Source: a virus. From it: a stretch of DNA of 53,987 nucleotides. Within the stretch, counting starts at the first letter, position 1. Every line of letters starts with the position of its first letter. Below the pieces are notes generated by a model that searched no databases, had not been told where the DNA came from, and saw nothing but the letters and a program-made list of their open reading frames with translations. Where the stretch lies: the IMG/VR virus record IMGVR_UViG_3300046009_004608, positions 1-53,987 of that record; one strand, 5' to 3'. Below are positions 5,280-14,639 of the stretch, piece after piece. Made by a program: the position numbers and the translations under genes.

Positions 5280-5921
5280 TTGCCCGATATCAATTTGATT
5301 GGAATAAGGGTGATGCCTGAAACAACTAAGAAGCCGAAAGCCCCGAAGGAGCAAGCCAACGGCTCAACCACTAGCTCAACGGATGGTTCAACCATCGGCC
5401 AACCGCCGGTTCAAGACCCGCCAAAACAAAAGACCGGTCGCCCGACAGACTACAACCTAAAACTCGCCGCAGAGATCTGTACTCGTATATCTAACGGAGA
5501 AGCATTAAGACAGATCTGTATGAGGGAAGATATGCCGGTTCAGTCGGCTGTGTATGTGTGGTTGGCGCGTCATCCTGAATTCAAGGAGATGTACACACGC
5601 GCACGGGAAGAACAGGCCGATACTTTGGCTGACGAGATTCAGGCTATTGCTGACGAAACGCCTGAGATGAACCCGATCTACACCAAGGACGGGGAGCTGA
5701 TCCGCATCGAGCTGCACGGCGCCTATATCCAGTGGCAGAAGAACCGGATCGATGCCCGCAAATGGGTGGCCGCCAAGCTCAAGCCCCGGAAGTACGGTGA
5801 CCGGGTGGAGCTGACCGGGGATAAAGACAACCCCCTGCACATCAACGCTCAGGTGGAGACCAAGACCCTCTTTTCGACCATCCTGCAGAACCTAGAGCTA
5901 AAGAAGCAGGCTCAGGAATGA
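5280..5921 (+). CDS. terS: Terminase small subunit
   Basis: This 213-residue protein has a disordered Ser/Thr/Gly/Pro-rich first 55 residues. After that comes the helix-turn-helix part (GRPTDYNLKLAAEICTRISNGEALRQICMREDMPVQSAVYVWLARHPEFKEMYTRAREEQ) expected of phage terminase small subunits, which recognise the packaging site. A central segment, QWQKNRIDARKWVAAKLKPRKYGDRVEL, is typical of this family and may help oligomerise. The start is TTG at 5280 behind AGAGAGG; an ATG at 5313 is the alternative. It is followed by terL after 3 bases, as expected. Confidence 0.88.
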   Translation: MPDINLIGIRVMPETTKKPKAPKEQANGSTTSSTDGSTIGQPPVQDPPKQKTGRPTDYNLKLAAEICTRISNGEALRQICMREDMPVQSAVYVWLARHPEFKEMYTRAREEQADTLADEIQAIADETPEMNPIYTKDGELIRIELHGAYIQWQKNRIDARKWVAAKLKPRKYGDRVELTGDKDNPLHINAQVETKTLFSTILQNLELKKQAQE

Positions 5922-5924
5922 GGG

Positions 5925-7331
5925 ATGACTGATCTTGCTGAGTTGCTGGCCAACCCAGAGATTCAGGCCAAGTTCTCCATTTTGCCAGCCGAAGATCAGG
6001 CCGCATGGGCTTGGCGGGCTAACTGGCTCACTAAGGCCCATAAGCACCAGATTGTGCCGGCTGGGGATTGGTGGACGATATGGCTTATGCTCGCCGGCCG
6101 CGGTGCCGGCAAAACCCGGACGGCTGCGGAGCAAGTGGGGTGGTGGGCATGGCAGGAAGCAGGCACTCGCTGGCTGGTTGGAGCGCCCACCAGCTCAGAT
6201 GTTCGGGCTACCTGTTTTGAGGGAGATTCAGGGCTCCTATCAGTTATACCCAGTTCACTTGTGGCAGATTACAACCGCGCCTTCCACGAGATTAAATTGA
6301 CTAATGGCAGCCTGATCAAGGGAATCCCTGCGTCTGAACCTGAGCGCTTCCGGGGGCCGCAGTTCCACGGGGCATGGCTAGATGAGCTGGCCGCTTGGGA
6401 CTACCTCGATGAGGCGTGGGATCAGATCATGTTTTCCGTCCGGCTTGGCTCTAGAACCCGGATTATCGCCACCACAACCCCGCGGCCGAAGGACTTGATC
6501 ATCGATCTGGTCGGCCGGGATGGGGACGATGTAACGCTTACTACTGCGTCCACCTACGACAACCTAGCCAATCTGTCGCCCAACTTCCAGAAGCAGATCC
6601 TTCAGTACGAGGGAACCAAGCTGGGGCGGCAGGAGATCTACGCCGAGATCATCGACCCCGAAGAGTCGGGAATCGTTAAGCGGGAGATGTTCAAGCTCTG
6701 GCCGGCTGAGAAGCCCTTCCCGAAGTTCGACTTCATCCTTCAGTCCTATGACTGCGCCTATACCGAGAAGACCATCAACGATCCCACTGCCTGCACGACT
6801 TGGGGGATCTTCCAGCCCATGGACGGACCGACCGCGGTCATGCTGATAGACGCATGGCAGGACAGGCTCCAGTACCCCGACCTGCGGCCGAAGGTCATCG
6901 AGGAATACAAGGTGACCTACGGGGAGGGCAAAGACGGCAAGAAGGTTGACCTGATCCTTATTGAAGACAAAGCCTCGGGCATAAGTCTCATCCAAGACCT
7001 GCAGCGGGCGCGTCTGCCGGTGAGGGCATATAACCCCGGCCGGGCGGATAAGATCCAACGGCTATCGATTGTGGCCAACATCATCGCCCATAAGCGGGTC
7101 TACATCCCCGAGTCTATGGTTAAGAAAGGCTACGTCAGGGATTGGGCTGAGGGGTTCGTCAGTCAGATCTGCTCATTCCCAGAATCCACCCATGACGACT
7201 TTGTCGATACCTGTACTCAGGCGCTGAGATACCTTAGAGATGCGGGGTTCCTTGACATAGACCCACCGGCAAGGGACGATGATGATTACGCCGAATTCAG
7301 ACCTAAGCGCGTGAACCCTTATGCAGCGTAG
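5925..7331 (+). CDS. terL: Terminase large subunit
   Basis: This 468-residue protein is the packaging motor that cuts concatemers and drives DNA into the prohead. Walker A is LAGRGAGKT (residues 56-64) and Walker B is GAWLDE (149-154). A coupling TTTPRP motif is near 184. The C-terminal RNase H-like nuclease shows D276 (SYDCAY), ED at 347-348 (LILIEDKASG) and the DD/D group at 424-428 (THDDFVD). Length and motif order fit the Terminase_6 type. It overlaps the next small gene by 11 bases. Confidence 0.97.
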   Translation: MTDLAELLANPEIQAKFSILPAEDQAAWAWRANWLTKAHKHQIVPAGDWWTIWLMLAGRGAGKTRTAAEQVGWWAWQEAGTRWLVGAPTSSDVRATCFEGDSGLLSVIPSSLVADYNRAFHEIKLTNGSLIKGIPASEPERFRGPQFHGAWLDELAAWDYLDEAWDQIMFSVRLGSRTRIIATTTPRPKDLIIDLVGRDGDDVTLTTASTYDNLANLSPNFQKQILQYEGTKLGRQEIYAEIIDPEESGIVKREMFKLWPAEKPFPKFDFILQSYDCAYTEKTINDPTACTTWGIFQPMDGPTAVMLIDAWQDRLQYPDLRPKVIEEYKVTYGEGKDGKKVDLILIEDKASGISLIQDLQRARLPVRAYNPGRADKIQRLSIVANIIAHKRVYIPESMVKKGYVRDWAEGFVSQICSFPESTHDDFVDTCTQALRYLRDAGFLDIDPPARDDDDYAEFRPKRVNPYAA

Positions 7332-7509
7332 CCAACTGATGCTAACCCTTGACCGACTTCTCTCAAACGGCTGGATCGATGAAGCCTACGCAAAGAAGAA
7401 GGGGATCGGTCGTCTGCCGGCGCAAATCCATAGACTCAGGGCAAAGGGCTACACCATCTTGGCAATCCGTAACGGCAATAAGTCTAAGTATGTGATCGGG
7501 GAGCCCTGA
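7321..7509 (+). CDS. Small helix-turn-helix-like protein (62 aa)
   Basis: The product starts inside the end of terL. It has a helix, a short turn and a second helix (LSNGWIDEAYAKKKGIGRLPAQIHRLRAKGY) then two strands (TILAIRN, KSKYVIGE). This is a winged-helix-like layout seen in small phage DNA-binding proteins. It is tightly packed between terL and the large polyvalent-like gene. A regulator or packaging accessory role is possible; nothing more can be read. Confidence 0.62.
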   Translation: MQRSQLMLTLDRLLSNGWIDEAYAKKKGIGRLPAQIHRLRAKGYTILAIRNGNKSKYVIGEP

Positions 7510-10500
7510 TGCCAATTAAAGCAGCCCTAACGATTGGAGCTAAAGGCGCAGGCAAGGTAGCCAAGGCCACTGACCAAGAGGCTTTGGTTGAGGCGGCTAA
7601 GGCGGCGGATCGGGCGGCGGCTGGACGGCGGGCTGCAGATGTAGCTAAGGCGACAGAGCCGATGAAGATCTCCGAGGCGTTAGGTAACCTAAACGTCGAG
7701 GGTAAGGGCAAATTAAAAGTCACCCAGTCCGACCGCACTAGAGTCGGCGGCGGGAATATCGGCGGCGCCATGTTCTCCGGTCTACAGCAGGTCGATCCGT
7801 TTTATGAGGGTTTGGTCTGGGGTGTCGGTGAAAAGGGCACAGCCAGCAAAATGATTGGCCAGTCCGATCCTTTTACATTTTGGTCAACCATCCTTGGCGC
7901 CGAAGACCAGTTGAAGTCAAACCCTCTGGTGTTCAATAAACTGCGTAAAGGTTTCACTGACGCCATGAAAGAGGGCAAGCTCACTAAAGAGCTTGAGAAG
8001 AAGATCAATCACAATCTGGCCCTGACCTTCGGGGAGGGTGCCGAGATCCGCGACCCGAAGATTTGGCAGAAGGCCGACACCTTTGAGAAACGGGCAGCTC
8101 TTGCAGACATTATGTTGGGCAAGGGCATCCCACCATCCAAGGGCGGCGTTGCATTAGGCGGTGAGAAGAGCGGCAAGGGCGTGATCTTCCGTCCGACTGA
8201 TATTCTGAAACAGGAGACTGAGCCGCTTTTGTTACACCCAGAGCACGGTGGAGATGTCCCAACGTTTGCGGTTGGACCGCGGCTATTTAACCTTGAGGGA
8301 AATGTCGTTCACCGTCCAGACCTGCACCCGGGTTTCCCTTATCTTCTGACCGGCGAAGATACTGGCATGGTGTTTAAGCCCGGTGAGGCCGAGAAGATCA
8401 TGCGGGATTATGCGCAGAGGCTGAAAGATCAAGGCAAGGCAAGGATCGGTTATTACGAGTGGACCTTGGGTGAAAAGGGTAAGGGCCTGCCGACTCAAGA
8501 CATCAACGAGGAATATCTCACCTACCTGCAAAAGCAGGGTATGGCCGAGGGCGGCCCAGTTGAGGATCAAGATCTGAGCCTAGAAGGCGTCATAGCTGCC
8601 GGAGAAAAAGATCGTGAGGGTATTACGGATGAGGCACTGTTCTATCTAAACCAAGAATTGCGGGAAAAAATTAGTCAATTAAGGGCCGGTCAGATAGGCG
8701 GCTCTGAGCTTCAAAAGTTTTTTCCGAATTACAGCAGTTTTGAAATTGAACGGATGTTTGGTTTTACAGACACAGAGAGCGCAAAGAATCCAGAGATCAC
8801 CAATCCGTCATCTAAAAGAGAAGAGTTTGAACGAACAATAGACATATCAAATGCGCTAAACAGAGAATTAGCGGAAGATCAAAGTCGTGGATTGTGGTAC
8901 CCAAACCTTGCCTCCCGTAAACGCAGGGGCGAAATATTTGCGCAAGGAGGATCTGTCGGATCACCCGAGGGCATCCCCTCGATGGTGTCAGACCTAGAGG
9001 CGCAGTATCAGGCATATAAGGCCGGTGGTGCGGTCCAGATGCGGGACGGCGGCACACCGATTACGGATGAGATCAGCGGGATGTTGCCCGCCCTAGATCC
9101 GAATCAAGAGTCTTATGGAAGTCCGACCTTTGAGGCTACGAAATTCATCGCCTCGCAGATTCCTAAGGCTTTGGTCTCCCCGTTTGTCGGGGCTTACAAG
9201 ACCGTTACTTCAGGGAAGTTTGGAACCCAAGAAGGTATCAAGGCAGGGGAAAAGGCTATGGAAGAGTTCATGCTTCCAAGCGGAGAGCTATCGCCTGAGG
9301 CCGCAGAGAAGGTCGGTCAGTTTGGTAAGTTTATGGAGGAGCTTGAGACCAAGTACAAGCTGCCCCCGATAATGCCCGAGGTGTTTGGGCCGGTTACGGG
9401 ATCGCTGACGGGGATGGGGCCGCAAGCCCGATCCATCGCAGGTAAGGCAGGCACGGCCGTGAAAGAGGCGGTATCTGAAGTCCCGCCGCTACCGGTTGGC
9501 CTATCGATTGAGCCGGTTGGTAAACCTATCGCAGAGGTAATCAAACCGGGCAAGGTAAAGGTGCCGGCTACGGATCTAGGCTTTTACTCCCCGATTGAAA
9601 AGGCTTTGGAGAACAGCCCCCGGAAAGCCGGTCCCGGCCAAGCCTTCATTAACGACATCATGAAGTTCAGCCCCAGCTCAGGCGAGCTTGAGGGAACGGG
9701 CATTATTGACTGGCTGAAGACCCAAAAGAATGTGACCAAGCAGGATGTGCTGGACTACCTAAGCGGCAATAAGATTGAGATTCAGGAGACCGTCCGGGGA
9801 ACAATTCTTACTCCGGATGAGCGTCTGCGATTAAATGACATCAATCGGCTGATATCTAAAGGTGAATATGTTCCTCTAGAAGAAGAAAAATGGTTTGAGG
9901 CAACAAAAGCAAGACTGCAAGAGTTTAAAGAGCCAAAGTATGAAAGCGAAAATTTAATCCTTCCGGGCGGCAAGAACTATCGGGAGATCGTGCTGAGTTT
10001 GCCTGAAGTAAAAAATGCCCCGATTGATAGTGGAAAATCTGCGGCCACAATGTTGTTTGAGCGTGAAATGATGGAGAAATATGGCGGTCAAGATTTTCCA
10101 TCGGTATATCAAAAATTAACGCCCAATGAAATTGACAAGTACGATATGTATGTCCGAGAAGATATAAATAGCCGTAAAACCGAATCAATTTTGCAAGACA
10201 AGCGCAATAACTTCCAATCCTCCCACTTCCCCGAAAAAAACATCCTCGCCCATATGCGGACGCAGGATATGAACATCGGCGGCAAGAAGACTTTGGTTGT
10301 TGAAGAAATTCAATCGGATTGGCATCAGGAGGGGCGTGAAAAGGGTTACAAGCCAAACGATTTACAAAACATGAAATTGCCTAAAAATTATTCAGTAAAA
10401 CAAGATGCAAGTTCAAACGAAAATCCTTATGCCGTATTTGATGAACAGGGAAATCCATTGACTGCTGGATTTCACAAAGATAAAGAATCTGCCCTTAATG

Positions 10501-11333
10501 AATTTTTTAGCAATAAATTTAAAAATGCTGTGCCTAATGCTCCATTTAAAAAGGACTGGTATCAGCTAGCCATCAAGCGGCTGATGAAATACGCCGCAGA
10601 TAACGACTATGACCAGATCGCCTTAGTCGGGCCTGAGGAACAGATCCGCCGTGGCAGCCTTGGAACCTATGTTGATGGCCTGACCTTTGAAAAGAATAAG
10701 GATGGCTCCATCAAATTGCTGGCCGAGAAGGGTGAGTCGGTGGTCTTGGATAAGACCGTCAAGCCTGAAGATCTTGAGCTTTATGTCGGCAAGAATGTGG
10801 CCAAGAAGATCCTAAGCACTGAGGACGTAGACGGGACGCTTACTGGGGACGATCTGATGATCGGCGGGGAAGGGATGCGCCAATACTACGGCCGCAGCTA
10901 TCCGGACTCAATCAACCGGATCGGCAAGAAGTACAACGCCAATATTGAGAAGCGTGATCACATCCTCAAAGAGTTTGATTCAAAAGATGTTGAAACAATA
11001 CCGACCGGGGAAGCGGATCGGTTTGGCAGGGAAATGATGGCCTATGGAGTTAAAGACCCCGAGACAGACGAATATATTTCGTTTGAGTATGACTTTGAGA
11101 AAGCCTTGTCTGAGGCCAATAAGAAAGCGCCTCGTACTTCCATGTGGTTTATGGACCTACCGGCAAACCTAAAATCCGATGTGAAGATTGGCCAGCCCTA
11201 CAAAAAGGGTGGCGCAGTCAAAATGCAACGAGGCGGCCCAATCATCGCCCCGTTTAACACCGTTCCAGACGTAACAGATGCGGGAAATTTAATTAACTTT
11301 TCCCTCCAACAGGAGCTAAAACGCTATGCCTGA
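7509..11333 (+). CDS. Large polyvalent-like virion protein (1274 aa)
   Basis: This is the largest protein in the genome, lying between terL and portal. The N-terminus (1-60) is Ala/Lys-rich. Four glycine-bead motifs occur (AEGGPV, AQGGSV, KAGGAVQMRDGG, KKGGAVKMQRGG). Residues about 690-1255 resemble a module found in large polyvalent phage proteins: GFYSPIEKALEN, DWLKTQKNVTKQDVLDYL, then HFPEKNILAHMRTQD, EEIQSDWHQEGREKGY (E932), APFKKDWYQLAIKRLMKYAA, GGEGMRQYYG (about 1120) and a final SDVKIGQP. Such proteins are thought to be injected and to counter host defences. Parts at about 8590-8930 and 9830-10560 are more AT-rich than the flanks, suggesting mosaic growth. Enzymatic activity is not shown. 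Confidence 0.8.
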   Translation: MPIKAALTIGAKGAGKVAKATDQEALVEAAKAADRAAAGRRAADVAKATEPMKISEALGNLNVEGKGKLKVTQSDRTRVGGGNIGGAMFSGLQQVDPFYEGLVWGVGEKGTASKMIGQSDPFTFWSTILGAEDQLKSNPLVFNKLRKGFTDAMKEGKLTKELEKKINHNLALTFGEGAEIRDPKIWQKADTFEKRAALADIMLGKGIPPSKGGVALGGEKSGKGVIFRPTDILKQETEPLLLHPEHGGDVPTFAVGPRLFNLEGNVVHRPDLHPGFPYLLTGEDTGMVFKPGEAEKIMRDYAQRLKDQGKARIGYYEWTLGEKGKGLPTQDINEEYLTYLQKQGMAEGGPVEDQDLSLEGVIAAGEKDREGITDEALFYLNQELREKISQLRAGQIGGSELQKFFPNYSSFEIERMFGFTDTESAKNPEITNPSSKREEFERTIDISNALNRELAEDQSRGLWYPNLASRKRRGEIFAQGGSVGSPEGIPSMVSDLEAQYQAYKAGGAVQMRDGGTPITDEISGMLPALDPNQESYGSPTFEATKFIASQIPKALVSPFVGAYKTVTSGKFGTQEGIKAGEKAMEEFMLPSGELSPEAAEKVGQFGKFMEELETKYKLPPIMPEVFGPVTGSLTGMGPQARSIAGKAGTAVKEAVSEVPPLPVGLSIEPVGKPIAEVIKPGKVKVPATDLGFYSPIEKALENSPRKAGPGQAFINDIMKFSPSSGELEGTGIIDWLKTQKNVTKQDVLDYLSGNKIEIQETVRGTILTPDERLRLNDINRLISKGEYVPLEEEKWFEATKARLQEFKEPKYESENLILPGGKNYREIVLSLPEVKNAPIDSGKSAATMLFEREMMEKYGGQDFPSVYQKLTPNEIDKYDMYVREDINSRKTESILQDKRNNFQSSHFPEKNILAHMRTQDMNIGGKKTLVVEEIQSDWHQEGREKGYKPNDLQNMKLPKNYSVKQDASSNENPYAVFDEQGNPLTAGFHKDKESALNEFFSNKFKNAVPNAPFKKDWYQLAIKRLMKYAADNDYDQIALVGPEEQIRRGSLGTYVDGLTFEKNKDGSIKLLAEKGESVVLDKTVKPEDLELYVGKNVAKKILSTEDVDGTLTGDDLMIGGEGMRQYYGRSYPDSINRIGKKYNANIEKRDHILKEFDSKDVETIPTGEADRFGREMMAYGVKDPETDEYISFEYDFEKALSEANKKAPRTSMWFMDLPANLKSDVKIGQPYKKGGAVKMQRGGPIIAPFNTVPDVTDAGNLINFSLQQELKRYA

Positions 11334-13860
11334 AATGCCAATAGACCCGGAGTTCGGGCGCTTTATTCAAGGCTTAAAGACCACGCCCGATGGCGGTGCG
11401 GTCGTTGAGCTGACAGAAGAAATCACTCAGGTTGAGGAAATGCCTGACGGATCGGCTGTGGTGAACCTGAGCGATCAGTTTACCGGCCCGATGGAGTCTA
11501 AAGACTTCTATGAGAATTTGGCCGACTCCTATGATCTGACTGAGCTTAATTCTATTTCGATGCGCTACCTCGACCTTATCAAAAAAGATAAGGAAGCAAG
11601 GGAAAAGAGAGATAAGCAATACGAGGAGGGCATTCGCCGGACAGGCTTAGGTGATGACGCCCCCGGCGGAGCGCAGTTCATGGGCGCTTCCCGAGTGGTT
11701 CACCCCGTGATGGCTGAGGCTTGCGTGGACTTTGCTGCCCGGGCGATTAAAGAACTATTCCCGCCTGATGGCCCTGCCAGAACCAAGATCTTGGGTGAGG
11801 TCGATCAAACTAAGACTGAAATTGCCGAGCGCAAGAGGGATTACATCAACTGGCAACTAACCGAGCAGATTGAAGAATTTAGGGATGAGCAGGAGCAATT
11901 ACTGACTCAACTGCCCCTTGGCGGCTCTCAATATATGAAGCTCTGGTACGACGAGGAAAAAAAGCGCCCCTGCGCAGAGTTCGTGCCCATAGATAACATT
12001 CTAATTCCTTTTGCCGCGGCTAACTTCTATACCGCCCAGCGGGTCTCGGAAATTCAAGACATCACGGAATGGGAGTTCAAGCGCCGTATCGACCGAGGTC
12101 TATACCGAGATATTGATTTTGTGCGGGCCACCATGGAGCCGGTCGAGACTGCGGCTGAGAAGGCTACAAACAAGATTGAGGGCAAGAAGTTTGAGGATAA
12201 CGAGGACGGTTTACGGCGGGTGTTTCATATCTATACCTACCTGACGCTTGATGACGATCCGTATAGCAAAGGACAAAACGCCCCCTACATCCTGATGATT
12301 GACGACCTTGAGCATGAGGTCATCGGTCTTTATCGGAACTGGGAAGAGGGCGATGAGACCATGACCAAGCTGGACTGGCTCATAGAGTTCAAATTCATCC
12401 CTTGGCGTGGAGCCTATGCAATTGGTCTGCCCCACCTCATCGGAGGCTTGTCGGCCGCTCTTACCGGGGCGCTGCGGGCTTTGCTGGACACTGCGCATAT
12501 CAATAACTCGGCGACCATGCTCAAGATAAAGGGAGCCAAGATCTCTGGGCAGTCCCAGCAGGTTGATGTCACCCAAGTAACCGAGATTGAGGGTGCGCCG
12601 GGGGTAGACGATATCCGCAAGATCGCTATGCCGATGCCATTTAACCCGCCTTCCCCGGTTCTGTATCAGCTTTTGGGATGGCTTACGAGCGCCGCCAAAG
12701 GGGTCGTGACGACCGCGGAAGAGAAGATTTCGGACATCGGGCAAAACACTCCGGTGGGTACGACTCAGGCCCTAATTGAGCAAGGTGCCGCGGTTTTCTC
12801 TGCGATCCATGCCCGTTTACACGACAGTCAACGTCGGGTCCTGATGGTCCTCGGACGGATAAATCGGTGGTATCTAGACGATCAAAGGAAGGGTGACATC
12901 GTTGAGGAGCTTCCGGTTCAACGGGAAGACTTCAAGCGCAATAGCGACGTAGTGCCGGTCTCTGATCCGCACATCTTCTCGGAAACCCAGCGGATATCCC
13001 AGATGCAGGCAGTCCTGCAGATGGCCTCTGCCTATCCGCAATTCTTTGATCAGCGGGTGGTGGTGTCTCGGATGCTCAAACAGTTAAAGGTTCCCAACGT
13101 CAACGAGCTCATGCCCACGGCGCCAACGACCGATGAGATATCGGCCGCTGAGGAAAATGCCGCTATGGCTTTGGGTAAGACCGCCTACGCCTACCCGCGG
13201 CAGGATCAGATTGCCCATATCCATACCCACCTGAGTTTTGCCCTCGACCCGGCCTTGGGATCTAACCCGATCATGGCCAAGCAGTTGATTCCTCAGGTCT
13301 TGGAGCACGTTAAGCAACACATGGTCCTTTGGTACACCAACCGGATGAACGGCTATGTGCCAATGGATCAGGCCAAGTATGAGGATATGCCAGAGGTCAT
13401 GGGGGTAGATCACCAGATCGCCATGGCCGCAGACAACGTAAAGGCCGAAAGCCAGCAGATTTTTGGTTCTCTGATGCCCATGCTCCAGCAGCTCATCCAG
13501 ATGAATCAGCAGTTTGCCCAGCAGGCTATGCAGGCACCCCCTGACGCTGAGGCTCAGGCGGTATTGCAGGCTTCTTTGGCTGAAACCCAACGTCGGGCCA
13601 CGGCAGATCAGGCTGATTTGCAGTTCAAGACCCAGAAGCTACAGGCTGACCTGCAAGACAGTATGCGTAAAGACCAGCAGAAGGCCGCAGAGGCGGCCGC
13701 AAGGCTTCAGGCAGACATTGCCATGAACGCCGAGAACAACCTGACTGAGGAGCGGATACGCAGTGCAGAGCTGGTTTTAGACGAGCAGAAGCTCCGAAAA
13801 GAGCAGGTTGAGACCGCAGTAAGACTTAATAATGAAGTTCAACGCCAACTAGGAGGTTAA
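11326..13860 (+). CDS. Portal protein
   Basis: This 844-residue protein is the dodecameric head-vertex channel through which DNA passes. Position after terL, length and pattern fit P22-like podovirus portals. Diagnostic segments include FMGASRVVHPVMAEACVDFAARAIKELFP, GGSQYMKLWYDEEKKRPCAEFVPIDNILIPF, and the wing part around IPWRGAYAIGLPHLIGGLSAALTGALRALLD. The last 150 residues are a long Gln/Ala-rich coiled coil, like the P22 C-terminal barrel. The N-terminus has two DG-(G/S)-AVV motifs also present once in the scaffold-like protein. It starts 8 bases inside the previous gene. Confidence 0.93.
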   Translation: MPEMPIDPEFGRFIQGLKTTPDGGAVVELTEEITQVEEMPDGSAVVNLSDQFTGPMESKDFYENLADSYDLTELNSISMRYLDLIKKDKEAREKRDKQYEEGIRRTGLGDDAPGGAQFMGASRVVHPVMAEACVDFAARAIKELFPPDGPARTKILGEVDQTKTEIAERKRDYINWQLTEQIEEFRDEQEQLLTQLPLGGSQYMKLWYDEEKKRPCAEFVPIDNILIPFAAANFYTAQRVSEIQDITEWEFKRRIDRGLYRDIDFVRATMEPVETAAEKATNKIEGKKFEDNEDGLRRVFHIYTYLTLDDDPYSKGQNAPYILMIDDLEHEVIGLYRNWEEGDETMTKLDWLIEFKFIPWRGAYAIGLPHLIGGLSAALTGALRALLDTAHINNSATMLKIKGAKISGQSQQVDVTQVTEIEGAPGVDDIRKIAMPMPFNPPSPVLYQLLGWLTSAAKGVVTTAEEKISDIGQNTPVGTTQALIEQGAAVFSAIHARLHDSQRRVLMVLGRINRWYLDDQRKGDIVEELPVQREDFKRNSDVVPVSDPHIFSETQRISQMQAVLQMASAYPQFFDQRVVVSRMLKQLKVPNVNELMPTAPTTDEISAAEENAAMALGKTAYAYPRQDQIAHIHTHLSFALDPALGSNPIMAKQLIPQVLEHVKQHMVLWYTNRMNGYVPMDQAKYEDMPEVMGVDHQIAMAADNVKAESQQIFGSLMPMLQQLIQMNQQFAQQAMQAPPDAEAQAVLQASLAETQRRATADQADLQFKTQKLQADLQDSMRKDQQKAAEAAARLQADIAMNAENNLTEERIRSAELVLDEQKLRKEQVETAVRLNNEVQRQLGG

Positions 13861-13862
13861 CC

Positions 13863-14042
13863 ATGGCAACCACTGAGAAAGACGAGCAACAAGAAGCCGT
13901 AAAACAGCACCACCGCATGGCGGCAGGCGCTTGGATTACGGGTAGCGAACTAAAAGAGCAAGGTACAGCGACCCTTCCGAAAGCCAACAGCGATCACGGT
14001 AATTTTTCAAGCGGCAAGGGTGTGGATAAGTCCAACGCATGA
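13863..14042 (+). CDS. Short hypothetical protein after portal (59 aa)
   Basis: AGGAGG lies just before this ATG, inside the end of the portal gene. The 59-residue product runs to a TGA at 14040-14042. It is polar: a Lys/Glu/Gln-rich start, HHRMAAGAWITGSELKEQG in the centre and a Gly/Ser/Asn-rich disordered end. It is coupled by an ATGA overlap to the next gene. No family was recognised; position suggests a minor head component. Confidence 0.72.
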   Translation: MATTEKDEQQEAVKQHHRMAAGAWITGSELKEQGTATLPKANSDHGNFSSGKGVDKSNA

Positions 14043-14224
14043 GGTACACATCCGACTTTATTGGCGCCGTAAAGGCGCGTCAGGCGCTGATCCAGCAGTC
14101 CATGGCACAGGGTAACCCTGTCGATTGGTCTGCCTATCAGCGTTTAGTCGGGGAATATCAAGGACTTGAACAGGCTCTTTCCATCCTTAACAACCTTTTA
14201 AAGGAAGAAGATGAAGATGAATGA
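14039..14224 (+). CDS. Short helical protein (61 aa)
   Basis: The start ATG overlaps the preceding stop. The product is mostly helical (IGAVKARQALIQQSMAQGNPVDWSAYQRLVGEYQGLEQALSIL) and ends in an acidic tail, KEEDEDE. The acidic helical form resembles small head-associated or chaperone-like factors. Similar small proteins occur between portal and co-chaperonin genes in aquatic phages, but the role is unknown. It overlaps the GroES-like gene by 14 bases. Confidence 0.7.
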   Translation: MRYTSDFIGAVKARQALIQQSMAQGNPVDWSAYQRLVGEYQGLEQALSILNNLLKEEDEDE

Positions 14225-14639
14225 ACCGGTGGCGGGTGAATCCGCCGATTTGCGGGATGCCTTTCCTGCTGTAGACCCCGGTGCGAAGCCTTTGGGCGCA
14301 AGAATTTTGGTTCAGTTGCGCCGCACAAAGAAGAAAACAACTGGTGCCGGGATTATTTTGGTCGAAGAGACCAGAGAAGCCGAAAAGTGGAACAACATGG
14401 TGGCCAAAGTCGTTGAAATTGGCCCGCTTGCTTTCAAAAAGCGAGACACCATGGAACCATGGCCTGAGGGGTCGTGGTGCAAAGTAGGTGACTACTTACG
14501 AGTTCCTAAGTGGGGTGGTGATCGCTGGGAGGTAAAAGTCCCGGGCGAAGAAGAGCCAGCCCTTTTCATGGTCTTAAACGACCACGAAGTGATCGCCAAG
14601 GTCACGGGTAATCCCTTAGAAATGAAGGCACTGGTATGA
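14211..14639 (+). CDS. GroES-like co-chaperonin
   Basis: The 142-residue product carries the Cpn10 barrel: PLGARILVQLRRT, a mobile-loop stretch (KKKTTGAGIILVEETREAEK), then MVAKVVEIGPLAF, KVGDYLRVPKWGGD and a closing HEVIAKVTG. Cpn10 proteins cap GroEL. Phage versions such as T4 gp31 adapt host GroEL to fold capsid protein. Here it lies between portal and scaffold, close to the major capsid gene, which fits that job. It has a 25-residue N-terminal extension and an inserted loop (about residues 80-95). No GroEL gene is present, so it would work with the host chaperonin. Confidence 0.85.
   Translation: MKMNEPVAGESADLRDAFPAVDPGAKPLGARILVQLRRTKKKTTGAGIILVEETREAEKWNNMVAKVVEIGPLAFKKRDTMEPWPEGSWCKVGDYLRVPKWGGDRWEVKVPGEEEPALFMVLNDHEVIAKVTGNPLEMKALV

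Noticed and set aside
6564-7058. Reverse-strand 164-aa open frame within terL
   Set aside because: Antisense to the terL nuclease domain, whose motifs account for the sequence; no start signal.
12211-13590. Long reverse-strand open frames (177 and 168 aa) within the portal gene
   Set aside because: They lie antisense to a well-supported portal gene, in a region with no leftward transcription, and their translations show no family pattern. Typical shadows of GC-biased codons.
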